Shown in pieces: positions 26,917-35,563 of a stretch of 64,000 nucleotides of DNA. The stretch covers positions 310,001-374,000 of the forward strand of contig NZ_PJMW01000002.1 in the NCBI RefSeq assembly GCF_002846365.1, given 5' to 3'. Source of the DNA: Nocardia fluminea. Its GTDB lineage: Bacteria > Actinomycetota > Actinomycetes > Mycobacteriales > Mycobacteriaceae. Made by a program: the position numbers and the translations under genes. The notes beneath the pieces were generated by a model. The model had not been told where the DNA came from. It did not search any database and saw only the letters and a list, made by a program, of their open reading frames with translations. The number at the start of each line of letters is the position of its first letter. The first letter of the stretch is position 1.

Positions 26917-27538
26917 ACTTCGTGGGCCAGCCGCCGTTGCGGTCCTTCATGTCCGGCCCGTCGTCGTCACCGACCAGGTGCTGGATGCCGAGTTTCTCGG
27001 CGAACAGGTGCCGCTGGGTGATCCAGCCGAGAATCGACAGACCGACCCAGGCCAGGGTGGCGGTGACCTGCTGCCAGCCGGGCTCGGGGTCGCGCAGGAA
27101 CGACAGCGAGTCGCTGAACAGCGCGGCACCGCTGCAGATCATGCTCGCGCCGCCGATCGAGGTCAGCCACAGCAGTGCGCGAGCCCGGAACTTCTGCGCC
27201 AGGAACGCGCCCGACACGCCCACCGCGAGCGCGACGATCATGCTCAGGGCGACGTTCTTGTCGCCGGGCTGCAACACCGTGGCCAGCTTGGTGCCGATCA
27301 TCACGCCGGTGAGGCCGCCGATGAAATAGGAGGCGAAACGGAACACCAGCGAGGTGACCGCCCAGACCGACACCGCGCCGATCAGCGCCGCCAGCAGCAG
27401 CCACCAGAAGCTCGCGTCGAACAGGTCGGCGATCAGCCAGCCGAGACCGAACCCGATCGCGAGCAGGCCCAGGTGGACCGAGCGAATCCCGTAGAAGCAC
27501 AACAGCGCTCCGACGAGGACGACCAGAATGCCGTTCAT
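26915..27538 (-). CDS. Multi-pass membrane protein, DUF4203-like
   Basis: A 207-residue protein with about seven hydrophobic helices starting MNGILVVLVGALLCFYGIRSVHLGLLAIGFGLGWLIADLF, and a charged cytoplasmic tail ending GDDDGPDMKDRNGGWPTK. Size and spacing fit the TM7S3/TM198-like (DUF4203) domain, of unknown function. It is third in the GAP-SulP-DUF4203 operon, 28 bases behind SulP, so it may assist transport or envelope homeostasis. Confidence 0.75.
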   Translation of the reverse strand: MNGILVVLVGALLCFYGIRSVHLGLLAIGFGLGWLIADLFDASFWWLLLAALIGAVSVWAVTSLVFRFASYFIGGLTGVMIGTKLATVLQPGDKNVALSMIVALAVGVSGAFLAQKFRARALLWLTSIGGASMICSGAALFSDSLSFLRDPEPGWQQVTATLAWVGLSILGWITQRHLFAEKLGIQHLVGDDDGPDMKDRNGGWPTK

Positions 27539-27566
27539 CTGTGTTCCTTTCGGCAGGCGAGCACGA

Positions 27567-29249
27567 TCATGAGCCGGACAGTGCCGCGGCCGCGGCGGCG
27601 ACGGTGGGATGGATGGGGATCGGGACGTCACCGTGCTCGGCCGAGCCGAGGGCGTCACCGAACTGGGCCACCGGTCGCGCGATCGCGAACCCGATGCGCC
27701 GTACGGCCAGCGTGTCACGCAGGGCGAGCAGCATCGCCGCGGCGGTGACGTCGACCGAGGGCGAGGTCTCGGCGTCGAGGACCACCATGCGCGTGCGGTC
27801 GGTGCACAGCCCTTCGATCTGGTCCTTCACATAGTCGGAATTGGCGAAGAACAGCCCCGACTCGACGCGCACGACCAGCAGGTCGGGGCGCGTCACCGCG
27901 TCCGGGTGCCGGACGGCGGCCACCCACAACGTCCCTTTCTTACCGAGCTCGGCCACGTGCGGTTGTGAGGCCCGGTACACCAGCAGCAGCATCGACACGC
28001 CGATGCCGATGAGCAGACCGGGCAGCGTATCGAAGACCAGCACACCCAGCAGCGCGGCCATCGCGGCGAGGAAGTCGGCGCGTGCCGCCTTGCCGTAGAT
28101 GCTGGCGAGCATGTGCGTCCAGACCCGGTAGAGGCGGCGCAGGGCGGCGATGTCGACCAGTTCGATGACGGCCGCGATCACGACCGCCGCCAAGGTGGCC
28201 TCCGGCAGGTTCTCGAACAGCCCGGTCAGCAACAGCAGGGTGACGACGGTGAGTCCGGCCACGACAAGCCCGCTGAGCTGGGTCTTCGCCCCCGCGCCAC
28301 CGTTGACCGCCGTCTTCGACAGGCTGCCGTTGACGACCATCCCCGCGCTGAGCCCCGAGCCGAGATTGGCGAGGCCGAGTCCGAGCAGCTCCCGATTCGG
28401 GTCGATGGGGTAACCCGCCTTGGCCGCATAGGTTTTCGCGGCCCCGAGCCCTTCGGCGAAGCCGATCAGCAGCACCCCGACGGCCGGTCCGAGCAGATCG
28501 AGGCAGTCGCGCAACGACAACCCCGACGGCATGCCGAATGTGGGCAGTCCCGCGTCGATGTGACCGACGATCGCCACACCCTTGTCATCGAGTCCGAACA
28601 CCGTCACGACCACGATGCCGAAACCCACCGCCACCAACGCACCGGGAACGAACGGCAGCCAGCGGCGCAGCGCGAGCACCAGCGCGAGGCTGATCAGGCC
28701 GACTGTCACCGTGCGCCACTGGATCTCGCCCAGCTCGGTGACTATGCCCCACGCCTGCTCGAAGAAGTTGCCGTCGTGCTTGCCGACGCCGAGCAACTTG
28801 GGCACCTGCCCGATAATGATGACCAGGGCGAGTCCGACGATGAAGCCTTTGAGCACCGGTTCGGAGATGAACGCGGCGATGAAGCCGAGCCGGATCAGAC
28901 CGGCGAGCAGACCGGCGAGACCGGTCGCGATGGCGAGGGCGGCCGTCAACGCGATGTAGCGGCCGTTGTCGGCGCCCGCGAGCGGGGCGATGATCGCCGC
29001 CGACAGCGCCGCCGTCGCCGACATCGGGCCGACCACCAGGTGCCGCGAGCTGCCTGCCAGCGCGTAGAGCACCAGCGACGGGACCGCCGCGTACAGGCCG
29101 ACCACCGGCGGCACCCCGGCGATCGACGCGTAGGCCAGCGCTTCGGGCACGAGCACCGCCCACACCGTGAGACCGGCGATCACATCCGGTCGCAGCCAGG
29201 CCCGCCGATAGCCGTGCAGTGACTCGAACACCGGTATCGACAGCGCCAC
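27567..29249 (-). CDS. SulP-family anion transporter with STAS domain
   Basis: A 560-residue protein. The membrane part (about 1-410) opens DVIAGLTVWAVLVPEALAYASIAGVPPVVGLYAAVPSL, the SulP signature, and contains FAEGLGAAKTYAAKAGYPIDPNRELLGLGLANLGSGL. The C-terminal STAS domain (about 440-550) has DLLVVRVESGLFFANSDYV and VVLDAETSPSVDVTAA. SulP proteins carry sulfate, bicarbonate or related anions. It is 12 bases after the GAP gene. Two sulfatase genes nearby make sulfate a reasonable substrate, though this is inferred from context only. Confidence 0.92.
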   Translation of the reverse strand: MALSIPVFESLHGYRRAWLRPDVIAGLTVWAVLVPEALAYASIAGVPPVVGLYAAVPSLVLYALAGSSRHLVVGPMSATAALSAAIIAPLAGADNGRYIALTAALAIATGLAGLLAGLIRLGFIAAFISEPVLKGFIVGLALVIIIGQVPKLLGVGKHDGNFFEQAWGIVTELGEIQWRTVTVGLISLALVLALRRWLPFVPGALVAVGFGIVVVTVFGLDDKGVAIVGHIDAGLPTFGMPSGLSLRDCLDLLGPAVGVLLIGFAEGLGAAKTYAAKAGYPIDPNRELLGLGLANLGSGLSAGMVVNGSLSKTAVNGGAGAKTQLSGLVVAGLTVVTLLLLTGLFENLPEATLAAVVIAAVIELVDIAALRRLYRVWTHMLASIYGKAARADFLAAMAALLGVLVFDTLPGLLIGIGVSMLLLVYRASQPHVAELGKKGTLWVAAVRHPDAVTRPDLLVVRVESGLFFANSDYVKDQIEGLCTDRTRMVVLDAETSPSVDVTAAAMLLALRDTLAVRRIGFAIARPVAQFGDALGSAEHGDVPIPIHPTVAAAAAALSGS

Positions 29250-29261
29250 GATTCCTCCTCG

Positions 29262-29918
29262 CTACAGCCCGCCGATGCCCTTACCGACGACCACGGTGCC
29301 CATGATCAGCAGCACGATCGCCATCACCGCATGGTTGTTGAGCTGCAACCACTGCCGCAGGCTCTCGAGCATCGGACCGAGTCTGTCGGCCGCGAGCATG
29401 TATCCGAGCACCACCGCCAGCACGGTGACCGAGGCGAGCAGGGTGAACACCACGATCGCGATCAGGTCGCCCCCCGCGCTCAGACCGCCTGCCCCGATCG
29501 CGACGCCCGCCGACACACACAGCAGCAGATTCTTCGGATTGACGCCCGACAGCAGCGCTCCCAGCCCCAGCGCCTTCACGGGCGTGAGCGTGTCGATCGC
29601 CTTCATCCAGCCCGGTACCTCGGTCTGGGACCGCTCCTGCCACTGGATCACCGCCAGGACCACCAGCGCGACGCCGAGAATGATCTTCACGATCGACGCG
29701 CCCGTCGACGGTGCGCTGTCCGAGCCGCCCAGCGACCCGGCGAGCAGGGTCATCACGCCGGTCACGACGAAGATGCCAGCCACCCAGCCCACGGCGAAGC
29801 CCTTCGCGGCGCCGCCCGCGTTCTTCGACAAGATCATCAGAATGGCCGCGATGATCGGGATCGGCGAGATCGCGACACCCACCGCCAGTGGTAAGAGACC
29901 GCCGATTACTGAGCCCAT
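29262..29918 (-). CDS. GAP-family (LysE-like) membrane protein
   Basis: A 218-residue protein with six membrane helices, starting LLPLAVGVAISPIPIIAAILMILS, the hallmark of the mycobacterial GAP/Sap family. The middle KALGLGALLSGVNPKNLLLCVSAG is also conserved. GAP proteins take part in moving glycopeptidolipid to the mycobacterial surface and belong to the LysE exporter superfamily. First gene of the GAP-SulP-DUF4203 operon, it is divergent from the DUF6325 gene across a region with a palindrome. Confidence 0.88.
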   Translation of the reverse strand: MGSVIGGLLPLAVGVAISPIPIIAAILMILSKNAGGAAKGFAVGWVAGIFVVTGVMTLLAGSLGGSDSAPSTGASIVKIILGVALVVLAVIQWQERSQTEVPGWMKAIDTLTPVKALGLGALLSGVNPKNLLLCVSAGVAIGAGGLSAGGDLIAIVVFTLLASVTVLAVVLGYMLAADRLGPMLESLRQWLQLNNHAVMAIVLLIMGTVVVGKGIGGL

Positions 29919-29988
29919 GCCACGACGCTAAGGCGACCGCTCCCGGCACACCTCACACTTTCCGGGTGAACTGCGCGCTCGGTGTTTT

Positions 29989-30003
29989 CATCCGAATCGG
30001 GTG
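29989..30003. promoter_or_regulatory. Palindrome shared with 34582-34596 (copy 1)
   Basis: CATCCGAATCGGGTG is a 15-base near-palindrome (arms CATCCGA / TCGGGTG) in the divergent gap between GAP and DUF6325. The same sequence, with one change at the centre, lies between two other divergent envelope genes at 34582-34596. A shared regulator is the simplest explanation. Confidence 0.5.
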
Positions 30004-30039
30004 AAGCAGCCGGGCACGCCCCGGCGGGATGATTCGGCC

Positions 30040-30462
30040 ATGGGATCACCAGCAACGCTCGGACCGGTCGAATTCCTCGTGCTCACCTTTCCCGGCACCG
30101 AGATCGACGAATCCGTGTCCGCGGCACTGGCCGAGGTCGTCGCGAAAGGCACGGTCACGCTGCTCGACCTGATCGTGCTGTCCATGGACGACGCGGGCGC
30201 CATCACCGAACGCGAGATCGACGACGATATCTCCGCCGTGGGTCTGACGGGTCTGACGGCGGCCGACATCGACCTCGTCAGCGACGACGACCTCGATGTC
30301 GTCCGTGCGTCGATGGAACCGGGAACGACCGCTGTCGTCATCGTTTTCGAGGAAACGTGGGCGCTGCGCCTGGCCGGCGCGGTGCGCGCGGCCGACGGCG
30401 AGGTCGCGCTGCACGTGCAGGTCCCGCGTGATGCCGTCGACGCCGCGCTCGCGCTCGCCTAG
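30040..30462 (+). CDS. DUF6325-family protein
   Basis: A 140-residue acidic soluble protein with the pattern GPVEFLVLTFPGTEIDESVSAALAEVVAKGTVTLLDLIVLSMD and a C-terminal GTTAVVIVFEETWALRLAGAVRAADGEVALHVQVP. This is the actinobacterial DUF6325 family, usually found just before a SHOCT protein as here. The ATG at 30040 is preferred to a GTG at 30001, which overlaps the palindrome. Its role is unknown; neighbours suggest an envelope stress response. Confidence 0.85.
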   Translation: MGSPATLGPVEFLVLTFPGTEIDESVSAALAEVVAKGTVTLLDLIVLSMDDAGAITEREIDDDISAVGLTGLTAADIDLVSDDDLDVVRASMEPGTTAVVIVFEETWALRLAGAVRAADGEVALHVQVPRDAVDAALALA

Positions 30463-30474
30463 GAAGGAATCGAT

Positions 30475-30786
30475 ATGCCACTTCGCAGGGGTCGCGTCGG
30501 GCGACCGGGACTGATCGGCACCATCGCCAGAACCGCGGTCGTCGCGGGCACCGCGACGGCGACCTCGAACGCGGTGAACCGGCGCGGAGCGCAGCGGTCC
30601 GCCGAACAACAGGCCTATGCCCAGCAGCAGGCACCGCCGCCGCAGCAGCAGGCTCCCCCGCCGCCGTCGGCCCCGAATGCGGGCGATGACACCGTCGCCC
30701 AGCTCGGCAAACTGGCCGAGCTGCATTCCGCGGGCGCGCTCTCGGATGCCGAATTCGCTGCCGCGAAAGCCAAACTGCTCGGCTGA
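30475..30786 (+). CDS. SHOCT-domain protein
   Basis: A 103-residue protein with a weakly hydrophobic N-terminal segment (GLIGTIARTAVVAGTATATS), a Gln/Pro-rich linker (about 45-65) and a C-terminal SHOCT motif, VAQLGKLAELHSAGALSDAEFAAAKAKLLG. SHOCT is a short helical pair that mediates oligomerisation or membrane association. It follows DUF6325 by 12 bases with AGGAA before the ATG, so both are one operon ending at the hairpin just downstream. Confidence 0.88.
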   Translation: MPLRRGRVGRPGLIGTIARTAVVAGTATATSNAVNRRGAQRSAEQQAYAQQQAPPPQQQAPPPPSAPNAGDDTVAQLGKLAELHSAGALSDAEFAAAKAKLLG

Positions 30787-30798
30787 GCGCACCACGAG

Positions 30799-30830
30799 CG
30801 ACGCCCCCGGCCACCGTGCCGGGGGCGTCG
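30799..30830. terminator. Strong bidirectional hairpin terminator
   Basis: A perfect 13-bp GC-rich stem (30799-30811 with 30818-30830) and a 6-base loop lie between the convergent SHOCT and DUF389 genes, followed by TTCTGTGGTT on the plus strand. It should stop transcription from both sides. Confidence 0.85.
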
Positions 30831-30838
30831 TTCTGTGG

Positions 30839-31813
30839 TTACTGCACGCGTCCACCGACCGTGTGGATGATGACCACCTTCGGGTTCCACGGGACCAGCT
30901 CGTTCACCTTCTGCTGCAATTCCTCGCGCGGTGGCAACTGTGTGGGACCGAGCACCGAGACGGTCGCTATGTCGCTATGCAGGGTGACGTCCATGACCTC
31001 CGCGTCCGGGGTGTCGCGGAGCCAGGCAGTGGTCGCGTCGGCGATCTGACCGGCCCACAGGGTCGACAGCGAATTGAGCACCATCGGGATCGCCACCAGC
31101 ACCAGCGCCGCGCCGAGCACCAGATAGGCCCTGCCCCGCCGCATCGTCGCCGGGTCGGCATCGCCCGCGTACCCGGCGATGAGCAGCACGATCGTCGACG
31201 TGATGATCATCGCGACCACGTTGGAAGCGAACAGCACGAACGCGCCACCGGCGAGGGCGGGCGCGTGCGAACCCAGACACACTCCGACCACGCCCAGCGG
31301 CGGCACCAGCGAAATCGCGATCGCCACCCCGGGCAGCACATCGCCCACGTCACGCCGGGTGATCGCGATCGCCGCGACCAGGCCGGTCGCGATCGCCGCG
31401 GTCAGATCCATCAACTTCGGCGAGGTCCGCCCCACGACCTGGGCGTTGGACAGCACGTTCACCGGATTGGGCAGCAGCTGCGCGAAGAGGAACCCGAGCG
31501 CGACCACCACCACGATTCCCGAGACGACCAGCAGCAGACTGCGTGCGAGCAACGGCCCGCGCCCGGTCACCACACCCAGCGCGACACCCAGAATCGGGAT
31601 CGACAACGGGGCGACGATCATCGCGCCGATCACCGTCGCGGTGGAATTGCCGATGACGCCCGAGATCGCGATCACCGCCGACATCACCAGCATGATCCAG
31701 AACGCCGATCGCTTCGACGCGACCTGGCCCACCGACAGATCCAGCTTGTCGGTCAGCTCGTCCAGCGATCGGCGCTGCTCCTCGGGGACCAGGAAGCTCA
31801 CCATGGCAGCCAT
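30839..31813 (-). CDS. DUF389 membrane protein
   Basis: A 324-residue protein with about six to seven helices. The core ASKRSAFWIMLVMSAVIAISGVIGNSTATVIGAMIVAPLSIPILGVALG matches DUF389, and a C-terminal soluble part (about 235-324) follows. Function is unknown. The ATG at 31813 is only three bases from the stop of the SulP remnant, which suggests that the gene was the last of a sulfatase-SulP-DUF389 operon. Confidence 0.88.
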   Translation of the reverse strand: MAAMVSFLVPEEQRRSLDELTDKLDLSVGQVASKRSAFWIMLVMSAVIAISGVIGNSTATVIGAMIVAPLSIPILGVALGVVTGRGPLLARSLLLVVSGIVVVVALGFLFAQLLPNPVNVLSNAQVVGRTSPKLMDLTAAIATGLVAAIAITRRDVGDVLPGVAIAISLVPPLGVVGVCLGSHAPALAGGAFVLFASNVVAMIITSTIVLLIAGYAGDADPATMRRGRAYLVLGAALVLVAIPMVLNSLSTLWAGQIADATTAWLRDTPDAEVMDVTLHSDIATVSVLGPTQLPPREELQQKVNELVPWNPKVVIIHTVGGRVQ

Positions 31814-31816
31814 ACG

Positions 31817-32102
31817 TCACAACCTCCGCTCTCGGTGGATCCGGACCTCGGCATCGGCGTAGGCGGCCGGCGTCGACTCGCCGAGCGTGTTCGTCGCCGC
31901 GAAGAATTCGATGTGCAAGCCCTGCGCGTGCAGCGGGTCGTCGGTCCACACATCGCGGATCCCCGTGCACCGGGCTCACCCCCGCGAGCACCCCCGCCGC
32001 CATTCCGTCCGGCACGCCGCCGATCGCGCCCAGAATCCCCGCGACGACATCGGCTTTCGACATGTGCTCGGTCACGAACCACTGGCACACCACCTCAGCC
32101 AC
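31817..32102 (-). pseudogene. Internally deleted SulP transporter remnant
   Basis: The frame from 32102 reads MSKADVVAGILGAIGG and continues VPDGMAAGVLAGVSPVHG, the N-terminus of a SulP clade different from the gene at 27567. Right after that HG the frame loses meaning, while the next frame reads IRDVWTDDPLHAQG and then LHIEFFAATNTLGESTPAAY to a stop at 31817, resembling a SulP/STAS C-terminus. The likely cause is one large deletion with a frame change, joining about 50 N-terminal to about 45 C-terminal codons. Confidence 0.6.
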
Positions 32103-32159
32103 CGGTCCGCCGCCGCACCGTCGGCATCATGGCAGCTCCTTCGACGGCGGACCGGTGGA

Positions 32160-34070
32160 TCAGGGGGTGACGATCGCGAAATCCGGGTCGGGGGCATCGA
32201 GGTAGCCGACCAGTTCGGCCAGCTCGGCCGGGTCACCCTCGACGGTGACACGGCCGTCGCCGATCATCGTCGCCAGATCCTGGCCGCCGAGCAGTGCCGC
32301 GCGCAGGTCCGCTTCGGTGAGCGCGAACGTCGCCGCGGCGGGTGGGAGGTCACCCTCGACGTCGAAGTGCACGAGCAGTCCGTTGCGCAGTTCGGTGCGG
32401 TGCACCGTGCCGGAATCGGTGAGCCGCCAGTCGATCACGATCTTCGCGTCCCAGGCACGTGGCCCGTCGACCCGCAGTGCGAGCGCGTCGAACACCTGCT
32501 CCACGGACAGGGCCGCGGAGATGTCGGCCGAGGAGGTCGCCAGCGGGGTACCCACATTGCCGTTGCGCAATTCGTAGGCGCCCATCAGGAAGAAGTTGCG
32601 CCAGGTGCCGTTCTCCGCGCCGTAGCCGAGTTGTTCGAGGGTGTCGGCCTGCAACGCTTTCGCTTCGGCGTTGTCGGGATCGGCGAAGATGACGTAGTTC
32701 AGCACCTGGGCCGCCCAGCGGAAATCGCCGTCGGCGTACACCTTTCGCGCTTTCGCGACGGCTTCGTCGGCCCCGCCCATGAATTCGACGTGCCGCCGGG
32801 CGCTCGCGACCGGCGGATGCTGCCACAGCGTGGCGGGATTACCGTCGAACCAGCCCATGTATCGCTGGTAGATCGCTTTGACATTGTGGCTCACCGAGCC
32901 GTAATAGCCGTGGGTCGACCACGAGTTCACGACGGCCGGGGGCAACGGGAAGTCTTCGGCGATCTCGATGCCCGTGACACCTTGGTTCAAGGCCCGCAGC
33001 GTCTGGTCGTGCAGGTAGCCGTAGAGATCTCGCTGTACCGAGAGGAATTCGGTCAGCCGATCGGTACCCCAGGTCGGCCAGTGATGGGAGGCGAACACGA
33101 CATCGGTGCGGGCGGCGTAGCGGTTGATCGCCTGGGTGAGGTATTTCGCCCACACATGCGGATCGCGAACCAGCGCACCGCGCAATGTCAGCAGATTGTG
33201 CAGGGTGTGGGTGGCGTTCTCGGCCATGCACAGCGCCCGCCGGTCGGGGAAGTAGAAGTTCATCTCCGAGGGCGCCTCGGTGCCCGGCGTCATCTGGAAT
33301 TCGATGGTCACCCCGTCCACGGTCACCGTCTGCCCGGTGTGGTCGATGTAGACCGTGGGCGAGATCAGGGTCGGGGTACCGATCGAATTCGTCGGCCCGA
33401 GGCCCGCGCCGACGGCCCCCTTCGGCCCACGGGGCAGTGCGGCGCCGTACATGTAGGCCGCCCGGCGCGCCATCGCGGTGCCGGCGTACACGTTCTCCTC
33501 GACCGCGTGCTCGGTGAAACCGACCGGCGCGATGATCAGGCACCGACCCGCCGCGACTTCCGCTTCGGTGGTCACGCCCTTCACGCCACCGAAATGGTCG
33601 ATATGGGAATGCGAGTAGATCACCCCGGCCACCGGACGGTCGCCGCGATGTTCGCGGTACAGCGCCAGGCCCGCCGCGGCGGTTTCCTCCGAGATCAGCG
33701 GATCGATCACGATCACACCGGCGTCGCCTTCGACCAGCGTCATGTTGGACAGATCGAATCCGCGGATCTGGAAGATGCCGTCGGTGACCTCGAACAAACC
33801 CTGCTTCACACACAATTGCGACTGCCGCCACAGACTCGGGTTCACGGTGGGCGGGCACTCGCCGTCGAGGAACGAATAGGCGTCGATGTCCCACACCACC
33901 TCGCCGGCGGCGTTCTTCACCACTCCCGGCGTCAGCGCCGCGACGAATCCACGCTCGGCGTCGGCAAAATCCTGGGTGTCGCCGAACGGTAGCGTGCGCG
34001 ACAACGTCTCGTTGCCGGCTTCGATGCCGGCCGAGGCACCCTGCTGACTGGTCATCAGATTCTGTCCCAT
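32160..34070 (-). CDS. Alkyl/aryl-sulfatase (SdsA1-like)
   Basis: A 636-residue enzyme of the SdsA1 class. The metallo-beta-lactamase domain shows the zinc motif SHSHIDHFGG and later AENATHTLHNLLTLRG and FASHHWPTWG. A helical dimerisation region and an SCP2-like C-terminal domain (about 520-636) follow. The family cleaves the sulfate ester of alkyl sulfates such as SDS, releasing alcohol and sulfate. No signal peptide is evident, so it probably acts inside the cell. It is a paralogue of the gene at 35617-37422 and upstream of a SulP remnant. Confidence 0.93.
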   Translation of the reverse strand: MGQNLMTSQQGASAGIEAGNETLSRTLPFGDTQDFADAERGFVAALTPGVVKNAAGEVVWDIDAYSFLDGECPPTVNPSLWRQSQLCVKQGLFEVTDGIFQIRGFDLSNMTLVEGDAGVIVIDPLISEETAAAGLALYREHRGDRPVAGVIYSHSHIDHFGGVKGVTTEAEVAAGRCLIIAPVGFTEHAVEENVYAGTAMARRAAYMYGAALPRGPKGAVGAGLGPTNSIGTPTLISPTVYIDHTGQTVTVDGVTIEFQMTPGTEAPSEMNFYFPDRRALCMAENATHTLHNLLTLRGALVRDPHVWAKYLTQAINRYAARTDVVFASHHWPTWGTDRLTEFLSVQRDLYGYLHDQTLRALNQGVTGIEIAEDFPLPPAVVNSWSTHGYYGSVSHNVKAIYQRYMGWFDGNPATLWQHPPVASARRHVEFMGGADEAVAKARKVYADGDFRWAAQVLNYVIFADPDNAEAKALQADTLEQLGYGAENGTWRNFFLMGAYELRNGNVGTPLATSSADISAALSVEQVFDALALRVDGPRAWDAKIVIDWRLTDSGTVHRTELRNGLLVHFDVEGDLPPAAATFALTEADLRAALLGGQDLATMIGDGRVTVEGDPAELAELVGYLDAPDPDFAIVTP

Positions 34071-34108
34071 CTGTGAGCGACACCGGATTGCGTAGTCGTT
34101 CGCGCCTG

Positions 34109-34486
34109 TCAGCTGAGAGCTTTGGCCTTGAGTTGCTGGAATTCGGCCTCGGTGATGGCGCCCGCGTCGAGCAGCTTCTTCCCGTCGGCGATCTGGGCGG
34201 CGGAATTGGTGCCCGCGGCCTGCCTGATGTAATCGTTGGCTTCCGTGCGTGCCTGCTGCTGCGCTTCGGCGGTCCGTTCCGCCATGCCGCTACCGCGGAA
34301 GATCAGATACACCAGGCCGGTGAGCAGCGGGAACAGGATCAAACACACCACCCACACCGCCTTGACCCAGCCCGAGGTGGCCCGGTCACGGAAAAGATCG
34401 GTGAGCAGGTAGAACATCAACATCAGGTAGGCGACAAAGCAGAAACTCACAATGATGACCCAGAGAACGTCCCACACCGACGACAT
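34109..34486 (-). CDS. SHOCT-domain membrane protein (PLDc_N-like)
   Basis: A 125-residue protein with two membrane helices (WVIIVSFCFVAYLMLMFYLLTDLF and KAVWVVCLILFPLLTGLVYLIF), an arrangement of the PLDc_N type, a charged helix AERTAEAQQQARTEAND, and a C-terminal SHOCT motif IADGKKLLDAGAITEAEFQQLKAKAL. GAGGGT lies before the ATG. Divergent from the DUF7144 gene, with the shared palindrome between them, it likely belongs to the same regulated envelope set as DUF6325-SHOCT. Confidence 0.87.
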   Translation of the reverse strand: MSSVWDVLWVIIVSFCFVAYLMLMFYLLTDLFRDRATSGWVKAVWVVCLILFPLLTGLVYLIFRGSGMAERTAEAQQQARTEANDYIRQAAGTNSAAQIADGKKLLDAGAITEAEFQQLKAKALS

Positions 34487-34581
34487 GATTCGACCCTCAC
34501 TTCTGTGATGCGTGAACACCGGCCGGTGGTCACGGTTCGATCCGTGTGGCCATCGTGGCGAAGAATCCCGGTCGCCCACAT

Positions 34582-34596
34582 CATCCGATTCGGGTG
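34582..34596. promoter_or_regulatory. Palindrome shared with 29989-30003 (copy 2)
   Basis: CATCCGATTCGGGTG differs from the first copy only at the central base and keeps the arms CATCCGA / TCGGGTG. Both copies are followed by AA, giving 16 of 17 identical bases. It lies in a divergent promoter region between the SHOCT membrane protein and DUF7144 genes. Confidence 0.5.
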
Positions 34597-34674
34597 AATC
34601 CGGCCGGACTGCCCGCTCGAGTTCACCCGGAACGGGGGAACCGGTGCGTCATCGGTGGCTTTACCGTCGAATCC

Positions 34675-35076
34675 ATGACGACCACCTCGCATCCCGTCCG
34701 ACAGGGTTTCGCGGCCGGCATCACCATGCTCGCGGTGATCATGCTTCTGGTGGCGGGCACATTGAGCATCCTGCGCGGCATCGCGGGAGTCACCAAAGAC
34801 GAAATCTTCTTGATACCGAGCGAATACAGCTACCAGTTCGATGTCACCGGCTGGGGCTGGATCCACCTGGCGATCGGTGTACTGCTGGTAGCCGTCGCCC
34901 TCGGGATGATGCTCACCGCGACCTGGGCCCGGATCTTCGCCTGCTGCCTGGCCGCCGTCTCGATCGTCGCCAACTTCGCGTCCCTGCCGTACTACCCCTG
35001 GTGGTCGGTGATCATCATCGCCATCGACCTCTCGGTCATCTGGGCCGTCTCCACCTGGAATCCGGATCGCGTCTGA
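34675..35076 (+). CDS. DUF7144-family membrane protein
   Basis: A 133-residue protein with four helices: ITMLAVIMLLVAGTLSILRGIAGV, WIHLAIGVLLVAVALGMML, FACCLAAVSIVANFASL and VIIIAIDLSVIWAVSTW. This is the actinobacterial DUF7144 pattern, of unknown function. The ATG at 34675 begins MTTTSHPVRQGF, the usual start. It is a single-gene unit convergent with the NTF2-like gene. Confidence 0.85.
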   Translation: MTTTSHPVRQGFAAGITMLAVIMLLVAGTLSILRGIAGVTKDEIFLIPSEYSYQFDVTGWGWIHLAIGVLLVAVALGMMLTATWARIFACCLAAVSIVANFASLPYYPWWSVIIIAIDLSVIWAVSTWNPDRV

Positions 35077-35098
35077 GCGCGCGCAGGCCGCGTGACCG

Positions 35099-35497
35099 TT
35101 ACGTCTTGACGGCGGTGATCTGGGTCAGCAGGCAGCGCCAACGGCCGTCCACGCGGCGGAAGGCATCGGTGGTCCATTCGTCGGCGTCGTATCGAATGCC
35201 TTGGTAGTGAGCGGTATTGGTGGCCCGGGTGGTCAGCAGGGCGAGGTCGCCGTGGTATCGAATCCTGGGCTCTCCGACGCGCTGCATCGCCGAGTGCGTG
35301 AGGTCGCCTGATCGGACGAACGCCAGGAATTGTTCGGCCGTGGTCATGCCGTTCTCGGAGACCATGATCCACTCGTCGGCCATGTACGCACCGATCCGGT
35401 CCGCGTCGTTGGCGACGATCGCCATCTGCCACTCGTCGAGCACGGACAGCAGTTGGTCGTCTACCGCGCGACCCGGGGACGTTGGTGTTGTTGCCAT
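35099..35497 (-). CDS. NTF2-like (DUF4440-type) protein
   Basis: A 132-residue cone-shaped NTF2-fold protein: an N-terminal helix LLSVLDEWQMAIVANDADRIGAYMADEWIMVSENG and beta strands ending RRVDGRWRCLLTQIT. Members bind or transform small molecules, act as polyketide cyclases or merely bind ligands; none of these can be fixed here. It lies just downstream of the second sulfatase gene on the same strand, separated by a strong hairpin, so it is probably expressed alone. Confidence 0.85.
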   Translation of the reverse strand: MATTPTSPGRAVDDQLLSVLDEWQMAIVANDADRIGAYMADEWIMVSENGMTTAEQFLAFVRSGDLTHSAMQRVGEPRIRYHGDLALLTTRATNTAHYQGIRYDADEWTTDAFRRVDGRWRCLLTQITAVKT

Positions 35498-35563
35498 GCG
35501 GCAACGGTAGGACCGCGCGCGGTCGGCGGTCTTGGACGAATGGAACGCACTGCCCGCCGCCGT

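Noticed and set aside
28113..29222. A 369-codon open frame opposite SulP
   Set aside because: Gln/Asp/His/Arg-rich translation typical of antisense frames; SulP signature lies on the other strand.
29981..30003. Stress-sigma (SigB/SigF) promoter GTTT...GGGT before DUF6325
   Set aside because: The gap between GTTT and GGGT is about 11 bases, shorter than the usual 14-17, and the palindrome explains the conservation better.
31887..33992. A 701-codon open frame opposite the first sulfatase gene
   Set aside because: Antisense artefact of third-position GC bias; no motif, and it crosses the end of the SulP remnant.
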